From Pseudomonadota bacterium (GTDB lineage: Bacteria > Pseudomonadota > Alphaproteobacteria > Rhodospirillales > Magnetospirillaceae): a stretch of 5,097 bases of DNA. The notes beneath the pieces are model-generated. The model was given only the letters and a program-made list of their open reading frames with translations, searched no databases and had not been told where the DNA came from. The translations under genes were made by a program, and so were the position numbers. This document shows, in pieces, positions 1-5,097 of this stretch (position 1 is the first letter of the stretch; each line of letters starts with the position of its first letter). The stretch covers positions 1 to 5,097 of the forward strand of contig JAEZFE010000204.1 in NCBI GenBank assembly GCA_023437865.1. The letters run 5' to 3'.

Positions 1-45
1 GGCCAGATGTTCGACCGCCTGGGCGCCTTCCTGGCCAATAATTGA
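1..45 (+). CDS. C-terminal end of an upstream gene (5' part outside window)
   Basis: Frame 1 is open from the first base and reads GQMFDRLGAFLANN, then TGA at 43-45. Codon use is GC-rich, like the genes downstream. A tail of the type 'MFDRLxAFL' is common at the end of alpha/beta-hydrolase-fold enzymes, but 14 residues are too few to assign a family, so no function is given. A 75-bp spacer separates it from the next gene on the same strand. The two could be co-transcribed, since no terminator hairpin is visible between them. Confidence 0.6.
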   Translation, partial: GQMFDRLGAFLANN

Positions 46-120
46 ACGAACGCTTCGAAAGTCGGCAGCGGCGGACGAGGCCGTGCTAGAATAACCGCAA
101 TTCTTGAAGGCGATTGGGGC

Positions 121-378
121 ATGGACAATTGGCGTTATTTCGGCAGCTACAGCGGCATCAAGTTGCCCTTGAACCTCGTCAACCCGCTGGCCGAGACCGA
201 CTTGGGCCACCGCAACACCTTCATGCGGGCCCGCTATGACGCATCCGGCCGGCTGGTGGCGTGCGAGAAGATGGTCTATGGCGAGGTTCATCTGGCACAC
301 GCCTATGCCTATGAGGGTGACAAGCTGGTGCGCGCCGAGATCACCATGGATGACGAAACCACGGTGCTGGACTTCTAG
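121..378 (+). CDS. Small conserved hypothetical protein (85 aa), tentatively DUF6156-like
   Basis: The product is 85 residues, soluble, with no signal peptide, membrane segment or cysteine-rich motif. The N-terminus has a distinctive YFGSYSGIKLPLNLVNPL stretch (residues 6-23). It is followed by 'RNTFMRARYDASGRL' and alternating short strands (VYGEVHLAHAYAYEGDKLVRAEITM), which suggests a small mostly-beta domain. From memory this pattern matches the uncharacterised DUF6156 family; that assignment is tentative and carries no known function. ATG 121 is preceded by GAAGG at 106-110, an acceptable Shine-Dalgarno sequence with a 10-nt spacer. The stop (376-378) overlaps the stop of the convergent HAD gene by four bases. 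Confidence 0.85.
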   Translation: MDNWRYFGSYSGIKLPLNLVNPLAETDLGHRNTFMRARYDASGRLVACEKMVYGEVHLAHAYAYEGDKLVRAEITMDDETTVLDF

Positions 379-806
379 ACCGTCTCCAACAGGCTCATGA
401 CACGGCGCAGATCATCGGGGCGCTGATCCAGCGCAACCCGGACCCAGCTTCGGATGGCGCCGTGGCGGTCGAGGAGAGCCAGCGATTCCTCCTCGGGGGC
501 GTCGTCGAGCCACAGGAAGGGCTGGGTGAAATCGATGGCCTGGGCCTTGAACCCCTCCCAGCGCGATGGCTGGATGCGGGCGAGCAGAGCATCGACTGCG
601 TCGAATGCGTCGCCCACCCCCATGGCCTGACGGAACGCCGTGCGGATGGGATCCGAGCCGCCCGTGCGGTCGCGACTGGTCAGCCAGATACAGTGAAAGG
701 CGGATGTGGCCCATTCGAGAAAGGGCCGAAGATGCATCGCCGGCGCCAGCCCAGCCTGGGCGGAGCGGCGCAACAGCGTGCCGTCCACGTCAAGATACAG
801 ACGCAT
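375..806 (-). CDS. Small capless HAD-superfamily hydrolase (probable phosphatase)
   Basis: The product is a 143-residue cytoplasmic protein with all four HAD catalytic motifs. Motif I is DVDGT at residues 6-10, with D6 the expected nucleophile and D8 the acid/base. Motif II is T43 in 'IWLTSRD', motif III is K87 in 'GFKAQAI', and motif IV is D101-D102 in 'LWLDDAPEEE' for Mg2+ binding. Only about 33 residues separate motifs I and II, leaving no room for a C1 cap, and the short II-to-IV spacing argues against a large C2 cap. It should therefore be a C0-type enzyme, a group that often acts on phosphate in macromolecules or accessible small substrates. Some small HADs of this shape are grouped with RNA-repair-associated HAD domains; this is only a possibility. 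The substrate is unknown. The start is supported by a strong GGAGG Shine-Dalgarno sequence on the minus strand. Confidence 0.9.
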   Translation of the reverse strand: MRLYLDVDGTLLRRSAQAGLAPAMHLRPFLEWATSAFHCIWLTSRDRTGGSDPIRTAFRQAMGVGDAFDAVDALLARIQPSRWEGFKAQAIDFTQPFLWLDDAPEEESLALLDRHGAIRSWVRVALDQRPDDLRRVMSLLETV

Positions 807-819
807 TCTCCCCCCTCCC
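807..819 (-). promoter_or_regulatory. Ribosome binding site of the HAD gene
   Basis: Read on the minus strand, this is a purine run, GGGAGGGGGGAGA, directly before the ATG at 806-804. The GGAGG core (818-814) is 7 nt from the start codon, an ideal spacing. It is unusually strong and fixes the HAD start. Confidence 0.7.
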
Positions 820-885
820 GCTTGATCATGCGGTATCAGGGAAGCTTGCTACCAATAGAGGGGAACGGCAAGACCCTAAGCCGGG

Positions 886-1809
886 TCAGGCTATTAGCCT
901 TAGCGGTGCGGGCAGCACCGTGAAGGCGTCACCCGGAAGATCCACCTCCACCGCCTCGTCGGCGGCGATGAACAGGACCATGGCGTCGCGCAGATGCGCC
1001 ACCTCGATGCCGGTCTCGGCAACGAAGTTGGGGGTGATCACCGGCAAAGCCAGCAATTCGCTGACGATATGCTCGGCCACCGCGTTGTCGAACGGCCCCT
1101 TGTGCAGCAGGTTCAGCCAGCGCCTGCGGATGGGCTCCAACTCGTCGCGCAATGTCGGCATGCGCTTGAGCGCACGGCGCGCCTGACCCAGGTAGAAGGC
1201 GATCCAGGCGCCGTCCTCGCCCTCGCAGGCGGCGGCTAAGGCATGGGCGTAGCCTTCCTCGGTGCGGCCGTCGGGCTGCAGCACATGGGCCAGGGGCGCC
1301 CCGCCCCAGGTGGGCAGTACCGAGGCCAACAGCGCCGCCACCTGGTCGTTGCGGGCCGACAACGGCGCCTCCTGGATGAAGTCGACGAAGGCCATGGCCG
1401 ATTGCGGCAGGCTGGGCGGGCTGAGGTGGCGCGTCGCCCAATCGGTGATTCTGGCCTGCGAATCCGGTGCTGCAAAGGCGGCCGGCGGGTCGAAGCGTGA
1501 GGATACGCATTTGTACAGCCGCTCGACCAGCATGGGCATGGCATCGGGGTCGACCGGGCCAAGGTCGCGGAGAAGGCCCAGGCCACGGGCTTCCGACGCC
1601 ATCAGCCGGAACTCGGCGGGATCGAGATCGAGGCGGGGGCCGTTAGGCGAGGACAGCTCGGCCGGCAGCGCGCGGGCCAAGCCTTCCCAGCACGTCAGGC
1701 GAGCCAGCGACCAATCCACCCCGGTCAGGCCGCGGCGGTGCCAGCGTTCCATCAAGACGGTGCAGCCATCCAGCAGCCCCGTCAGGAAGTCCTCGACATG
1801 CGCCTCCAT
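886..1809 (-). CDS. Hypothetical protein, helix-rich, soluble (about 307 aa)
   Basis: I do not recognise this protein. It is predicted to be cytoplasmic, with no signal peptide or membrane segment. It is rich in Ala, Leu and Arg, with long amphipathic helical stretches (for example 'HVEDFLTGLLDGCTVLMERW', 'AWIAFYLGQARRAL' and 'LRDELEPIRRRWLNLL') and ends in a short acidic/hydrophobic tail, 'AVEVDLPGDAFTVLPAPL'. No enzyme motif is visible. The start is uncertain. I chose the second ATG of an ATGATG pair (1809) because GAGG lies 5 nt upstream on the minus strand and third-position GC rises from there. The frame stays open to an ATG at 1851 and a GTG at 1869 (321 and 327 residues), but neither has a convincing ribosome binding site. 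The downstream HAD gene is on the same strand about 79 bp away, so they may share a transcript. Confidence 0.8.
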   Translation of the reverse strand: MEAHVEDFLTGLLDGCTVLMERWHRRGLTGVDWSLARLTCWEGLARALPAELSSPNGPRLDLDPAEFRLMASEARGLGLLRDLGPVDPDAMPMLVERLYKCVSSRFDPPAAFAAPDSQARITDWATRHLSPPSLPQSAMAFVDFIQEAPLSARNDQVAALLASVLPTWGGAPLAHVLQPDGRTEEGYAHALAAACEGEDGAWIAFYLGQARRALKRMPTLRDELEPIRRRWLNLLHKGPFDNAVAEHIVSELLALPVITPNFVAETGIEVAHLRDAMVLFIAADEAVEVDLPGDAFTVLPAPLRLIA

Positions 1810-1886
1810 CATCCCCTCGGCATACCCATGCTCTGCCGACTTGTAAGGCATTCCGAGCCGGGGGGCCACTGTTTAGGCATGGGCGG

Positions 1887-1898
1887 CACAGGCCTGTG
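1887..1898. other. Perfect 12-bp palindrome in divergent intergenic region (possible operator)
   Basis: CACAGGCCTGTG is perfectly self-complementary and lies between the divergent hypothetical gene and the first M48 gene. The arms do not extend beyond 12 bp. The position would suit an operator for a dimeric regulator acting on either gene, but no matching site was seen elsewhere in the window and no regulator gene is adjacent. In GC-rich DNA such a palindrome can occur by chance. Confidence 0.25.
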
Positions 1899-1987
1899 GT
1901 CGCTTCGTGCAGTAGGGCAGGGGGCACCGTCTACCGGCGGGTGTAGTATCTCGCCGCAGGCTTGCCCATATGTCAGCCGCCGTCACC

Positions 1988-1995
1988 GGAGAGAG
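1988..1995 (+). promoter_or_regulatory. Ribosome binding site of the first M48 gene
   Basis: GGAGAGAG lies 8 nt upstream of ATG 2004. It supports that start over the in-frame TTG at 1962, which would add 14 polar residues in front of the signal peptide and precedes this site. Confidence 0.55.
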
Positions 1996-2003
1996 CTTCC
2001 TCC

Positions 2004-3443
2004 ATGCTGAACCGCCTGCTGTTCGCCGCGCCCGTCGTGCTGATCCTGACCGCCTGCCAGGCCACCGGTGGCGAGGGCGGCGGCTTCAACATTATCCCGC
2101 AGAGCCAGGAGGCCGAGATGGGCGCCGAGGCCCATCCCGATATCCTCAAGCAATTCGGCGGCGCCTATGACGATCCCGCCGTCCAGGCCTATGTGGCGGG
2201 CATCGGCCAGCGGCTGAGCCAAGCCAGTGCCACCCCCCAGGGCGATTTCCGCTTCACCGTGCTGAACAGCCCCATCGTCAACGCCATGGCGCTGCCGGGC
2301 GGCTATGTCTATGTGACGCGCGGCCTGATGGCCCTGGCTGACACCGAGGCCGAACTGGCCGGCGTGCTGGCCCACGAGATCGGGCACGTCACCGCCCGGC
2401 ATTCGTCGCAGCGCATGAGCCGCGCGGTGGTCGGCGACCTGCTGGCCGGCGTGCTGGGCGCGGTGGTGGGGGTGCCGGGCGTGGGCGACGTGGCCCAGAT
2501 GGGGGCCGGCGCCTATCTGCAAAGCTTCTCGCGCGATCAGGAAAGCGAGGCCGACCAGTTGGGCATCACCACCATGGCGCGGGCCGGCTACGACCCGCAC
2601 GCGATGGCCAGTTTCCTCGACAAGCTGTACCAGCAATCGCGGCTGGAGGCGGTACTGGCGGGGCGCTCGCCCGACGAGGTCGATCAGTTCAACTTCATGG
2701 CCAGCCATCCGCGCACCAAGGAACGCGTGCAGGCCGCCGCGGCCGCCACCGCCCATGTGCAGAAAGGCGGGGCGGAAGGGCGCGACGAGCTGTTGGCCCA
2801 TATCGACGGCCTGACCTACGGCTCCGACCCCAAGGAGGGGGTGATCCGCGAGCGCGCCTTCCTGCATCCGGGCCTGGGCTTCCGGTTCGAGGTGCCGCCC
2901 GGCTTCAGCCTGGTCAATGGCGAGGATGCGGTGGTCGCCACCTCCAAGCAGGGCGGCGCCATTCAGTTCGATACCGACCGGGGACGCGGGGACATGGTGT
3001 CCTATCTGGGCCAACGCTGGGGTGCCAAGCTGCGGTTGTCGGGTGCCGAGGCCATCGAGGTCAACGGCCTCCCGGCGGCCACCGCCATGACCCGGGTGCA
3101 GGGTGAAAGCGGCCCCGTGGATTTGCGGCTGGTGGCCATCGACGGCGGTGATGGCTCCATCTTCCGCTTCCTGTTTATCTCGCAGCCCGGCGATACCAGC
3201 CTGCTGGAGGGTTTCAAGCGCACCACCTATTCCTTCCGCCGCCTCAGCACCTCGGAACGGGCGGAGATCAAGGGCTACAAGATCAAGGTGGTGTCCGTGG
3301 GCGCGGGCGACACCGCCTCGGCCCTCGCCGCCCGCATGGAGGTGCCCAACCACAAGGACGAGCGTTTCCGCGTGCTCAACGGCCTGCGGGCCGGCGAGAA
3401 CCCGCCCGCAGGGTCCAAGGTGAAGTTGGTGGTGGAGGGTTAG
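2004..3443 (+). CDS. M48-family zinc metalloprotease lipoprotein with C-terminal LysM-like domain (paralogue 1)
   Basis: The product is a 479-residue envelope protease of the COG4784-type M48 group ('putative Zn-dependent protease'). A Sec-type lipoprotein signal (MLNRLLFAAPVVLILTAC) places the lipidated cysteine at C18. The next residue is Gln rather than Asp, consistent with outer-membrane sorting by the E. coli rule. The catalytic domain spans about residues 30-260. It has the M48 '[21 protein letters not shown]' block, HEIGH at 124-128 (zinc ligands H124 and H128, catalytic E125), ExxAD at 180-184 (third ligand E180) and H235 in 'SHPRTKER', the position of a fourth conserved histidine in BepA-like proteins. 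A middle domain begins near F286 ('FLHPGLGFRFEVPPGF'). A degenerate LysM-like module covers about 428-477, with AGDT (434-437) and 'FRVLNGL...GSKVKLV', suggesting peptidoglycan association. The likely role is envelope protein quality control; the substrate is unknown. The paralogue follows 52 bp downstream. Confidence 0.93.
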   Translation: MLNRLLFAAPVVLILTACQATGGEGGGFNIIPQSQEAEMGAEAHPDILKQFGGAYDDPAVQAYVAGIGQRLSQASATPQGDFRFTVLNSPIVNAMALPGGYVYVTRGLMALADTEAELAGVLAHEIGHVTARHSSQRMSRAVVGDLLAGVLGAVVGVPGVGDVAQMGAGAYLQSFSRDQESEADQLGITTMARAGYDPHAMASFLDKLYQQSRLEAVLAGRSPDEVDQFNFMASHPRTKERVQAAAAATAHVQKGGAEGRDELLAHIDGLTYGSDPKEGVIRERAFLHPGLGFRFEVPPGFSLVNGEDAVVATSKQGGAIQFDTDRGRGDMVSYLGQRWGAKLRLSGAEAIEVNGLPAATAMTRVQGESGPVDLRLVAIDGGDGSIFRFLFISQPGDTSLLEGFKRTTYSFRRLSTSERAEIKGYKIKVVSVGAGDTASALAARMEVPNHKDERFRVLNGLRAGENPPAGSKVKLVVEG

Positions 3444-3460
3444 CGAGCGCCGCACTATCC

Positions 3461-3480
3461 TTGGGCGCGTACGCAACCAA
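3461..3480. other. Interrupted palindrome between the two protease genes
   Basis: A central 8-bp palindrome, GCGTACGC (3467-3474), is flanked symmetrically by TTGG (3461-3464) and CCAA (3477-3480), all sharing one dyad axis; 16 of 20 positions are symmetric. It has no loop and no T-tract, so it is a poor RNA terminator but a plausible DNA operator. It ends 15 bp before the start of the second protease gene, where a repressor could block initiation. No function is demonstrated. Confidence 0.3.
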
Positions 3481-3495
3481 CCAGAATGCGCGTCC

Positions 3496-4953
3496 ATGCC
3501 GCTGTCTCGCCGCCAGGTCCTCGCCGGCCTTTCCGTCACCTTGGTCACCGGCTGCCAGGTGGCGCCGGGCACCGGCAAATCCGGATTCAACCTGCTGTCA
3601 GCGGACGAGGAACGCAATCTGGGCCGCCAAACCCATCCGCAGATCGTGCGCGAGTTCGGCGGCACCTACGACGATCCCGCCTTGGCCGCCGCCATCGCCG
3701 GCATCGGCCAGCGGTTGGTGGCGGTGTGCGAGACGCCCCAGGCCGAGTTCCGCTTCACTCTGCTCAACAGCCCCATCGTCAACGCCATGGCGCTGCCGGG
3801 CGGCTATATCTACGTGACGAGAGGCCTGGTGGGCCTGTGCGGTAACGAAGCCGAACTGGCAGGTGTCATCGGCCACGAGATCGGCCACGTGCTGGCGCGC
3901 CACACCGCCGAGCGGGTGAGTCAGGCACAGGCCGGCAGCGTGTTGTCGGGTATCCTCGGACTGGCCGGCTCGGTGCTGGGGGTGCCGGGGGTGGGCGAGG
4001 TGGCTCAGATGGGCGCGGCGGCCTACCTGCAGAGCTTTTCGCGCGAGCAGGAAACCGAGGCCGACCATCTGGGCCTGCGCTACATGGCGCGGGCCGGCTG
4101 GCACCCGCACGCCATGGTCACGATGCTGGAACGGCTGCGTGAGCAGGCCCGGCTGGAGGCGGTCATGGCCGGGCGCTCGCCTGATTCCGTGGACAGGGCC
4201 GATTTCATGGCCTCGCACCCGCGTACCATCGACCGCGTTCATGCCGCCATGAGCGAGGCGCTGGGGGCTCCGGCCAAAGGCGAACTGGGCACCGATGCGT
4301 TGCTCGATCGCATCGAAGGCATGGTTTATGGCGACGATGCCAGCCAGGGCGTGGTGCGCGACCGGTCGTTCCTGCACCCCACTCTCGGCTTCGGCTTCCA
4401 GGTGCCGGCGGGGTTCCGCCTGGTCAATGGTGAGAAAGCGGTGGTCGCCACCCACCCCTCCGGCGCCGCCATCCTGTTCGACGCCGCGCGCAACAGCGGC
4501 CTGGACATGGCAGGCTATATCCGCCGGGTGTGGCTGCCCAAGGCCAGCCTGGCGAATGCCGAGACCATGGATATCAACGGCATGGCGGCGGCCACCGCCA
4601 CCACCAGGGGCCGCACCCGCCAGGGCCAGGTGGACGTGCGCGCCATCGCCATCCGCTTCGACGGCGAGACCATCTACCGCTTCACCTGCATCACCCCGCC
4701 CGACCAGACCAGTTCTCTGGGGGTGGACTTACGGCGGACGACCTATTCCTTCCACCGGTTGGGCGCCGAGGAGCGCGCCGCCATCAAGCCGTGGCGCATC
4801 GACACCCACCGGGTCCAGCGCGGCGACACCGTCCAGTCGCTGAGCGCACGGATGGCCCCCAGCCAGTGGCGCGAGGAAACCTTCCGGGTCATCAACGGGA
4901 TGCAGCCGGGCGAAGCCTTGGAGCCCGGACGGCGGGTCAAGCTGGTCGTTTAG
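3496..4953 (+). CDS. M48-family zinc metalloprotease lipoprotein with LysM-like domain and Tat-type signal (paralogue 2)
   Basis: The product is 485 residues, clearly paralogous along its whole length to the protein upstream, with about half the residues identical by eye. The N-terminus, [20 protein letters not shown], carries a twin-arginine motif (S4-R5-R6-Q-V-L) followed by a lipobox (LVTGC, C20), implying Tat export and lipidation; Gln at +2 fits outer-membrane sorting. The protease domain has '[21 protein letters not shown]', HEIGH at 127-131, ExxAD at 186-190 (zinc ligand E186) and H241 in 'SHPRT', so it should be active. A middle domain starts near F292 ('[16 protein letters not shown]'). 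The LysM-like module (about 435-484) is closer to consensus than in paralogue 1: '[16 protein letters not shown]' then '[22 protein letters not shown]'. ATG 3496 lacks a strong Shine-Dalgarno sequence, but the signal peptide supports it. Probably co-transcribed with the upstream copy (52-bp gap). The 3' end overlaps the convergent recombinase gene by 17 bp. Confidence 0.92.
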   Translation: MPLSRRQVLAGLSVTLVTGCQVAPGTGKSGFNLLSADEERNLGRQTHPQIVREFGGTYDDPALAAAIAGIGQRLVAVCETPQAEFRFTLLNSPIVNAMALPGGYIYVTRGLVGLCGNEAELAGVIGHEIGHVLARHTAERVSQAQAGSVLSGILGLAGSVLGVPGVGEVAQMGAAAYLQSFSREQETEADHLGLRYMARAGWHPHAMVTMLERLREQARLEAVMAGRSPDSVDRADFMASHPRTIDRVHAAMSEALGAPAKGELGTDALLDRIEGMVYGDDASQGVVRDRSFLHPTLGFGFQVPAGFRLVNGEKAVVATHPSGAAILFDAARNSGLDMAGYIRRVWLPKASLANAETMDINGMAAATATTRGRTRQGQVDVRAIAIRFDGETIYRFTCITPPDQTSSLGVDLRRTTYSFHRLGAEERAAIKPWRIDTHRVQRGDTVQSLSARMAPSQWREETFRVINGMQPGEALEPGRRVKLVV

Positions 4954-5097
4954 GGATGCTCAGCCCCGCCAGCGGGTGGTGCTGCTGCACCAGCCGGGTC
5001 TTGGGCTCGTCCAGCACGTGGGTGTAGATCTCGGTGGTGGCGATGTCGGCATGGCCCAGCAGCTCCTGCACCTGGCTCTTAGACACATCTCCGAGCC
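4937..5097 (-). CDS. xerD: Tyrosine recombinase XerD-like, C-terminal fragment (5' part outside window)
   Basis: On the minus strand one frame is open from the window edge to TGA at 4939-4937 and encodes the last 52 residues of a tyrosine recombinase. '[20 protein letters not shown]' holds the catalytic histidine (in LGH) and the nucleophilic tyrosine (in IYTHV). The tail 'LVQQHHPLA' matches the XerD-type ending (E. coli XerD ends QQHHPRA) rather than the XerC type. XerD works with XerC at dif to resolve chromosome dimers. The remaining active-site residues (two Arg, Lys, first His) lie outside the window, so a phage- or integron-type relative cannot be fully excluded. About nine residues extend past HHPLA, and the last few are encoded within the 3' end of the convergent protease gene. 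Confidence 0.85.
   Translation of the reverse strand, partial: LGDVSKSQVQELLGHADIATTEIYTHVLDEPKTRLVQQHHPLAGLSIPKRPA

Noticed and set aside
87..92. TAGAAT resembling a -10 promoter element upstream of the 85-aa gene
   Set aside because: No -35-like hexamer at 16-18 bp spacing; the nearest candidates (TTGAAC at 42-47, TTCGAA at 54-59) are 39 and 27 bp away.
888..900. AGGCT-ATT-AGCCT inverted repeat overlapping the stop of the hypothetical gene, as a terminator
   Set aside because: The stem is only 5 bp, most of it inside the coding sequence, and no T-run follows on the minus strand.
1944..1949. TAGTAT as a possible -10 element for the first protease gene
   Set aside because: Only 4 of 6 consensus bases and no recognisable -35 element at the proper distance in this GC-rich stretch.
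1962..2003. TTG at 1962 as the start of the first protease
   Set aside because: It would bury the lipoprotein signal behind 14 polar residues; ATG 2004 has a Shine-Dalgarno sequence and gives a normal signal peptide.
1983..3665. Long minus-strand open frame of 560 codons opposite the first protease
   Set aside because: Composition is typical of an antisense shadow (His, Gly, Gln and Ala rich, no motifs), and the plus-strand frame holds a complete M48 protein.
3598..4455. Minus-strand open frame of 285 codons opposite the second protease
   Set aside because: It mirrors the antisense frame of the first copy because the plus-strand genes are paralogous; the similarity reflects the sense proteins, not a real antisense gene pair.
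4937..5097. The recombinase fragment as evidence of a mobile element or integrated island
   Set aside because: The tail is of the housekeeping XerD type, no att-like direct repeats or phage genes are visible, and codon use matches its neighbours.

Overview
This 5.1 kb, GC-rich window looks like ordinary chromosomal sequence from a free-living alphaproteobacterium, most plausibly a Rhodospirillales member of the Magnetospirillum type. That placement rests on strong GC bias at third codon positions, the alphaproteobacterial style of the paired lipoprotein M48 proteases, and the XerD-like recombinase tail. It is an inference by eye; no search was possible.

Layout from left to right: (1) the last 14 codons of a plus-strand gene (1-45); (2) a small plus-strand protein of 85 residues, tentatively DUF6156-like (121-378), whose stop codon overlaps the stop of (3) a convergent minus-strand capless HAD-superfamily hydrolase of 143 residues (375-806); (4) a minus-strand, helix-rich soluble protein of unknown function (886 to about 1809); (5) a divergent intergenic region of about 190 bp containing a perfect 12-bp palindrome; (6) two tandem plus-strand paralogues of about 480 residues (2004-3443 and 3496-4953). 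Each paralogue is a lipoprotein with an M48 zinc-metalloprotease domain, a conserved middle domain and a C-terminal LysM-like module. (7) At the right edge, the C-terminal end of a minus-strand XerD-type tyrosine recombinase (4937-5097, cut by the window) overlaps the second protease gene by 17 bp.

The main biological interest is the protease pair. Both keep the full zinc-binding set (HEXXH, ExxAD and a downstream SHP histidine), so both should be active envelope proteases. The first has a Sec-type lipoprotein signal. The second has a twin-arginine motif immediately before its lipobox, suggesting Tat export. Duplication followed by a change of export route is the best testable idea here. A 42-bp stretch is identical between the two genes, and an interrupted palindrome lies between them.

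No CRISPR array, tRNA, rRNA, insertion sequence or recognisable defence or biosynthetic system is present. Genes are tightly packed and no clear intrinsic terminator is visible. No stretch longer than 300 bases lacks a gene.
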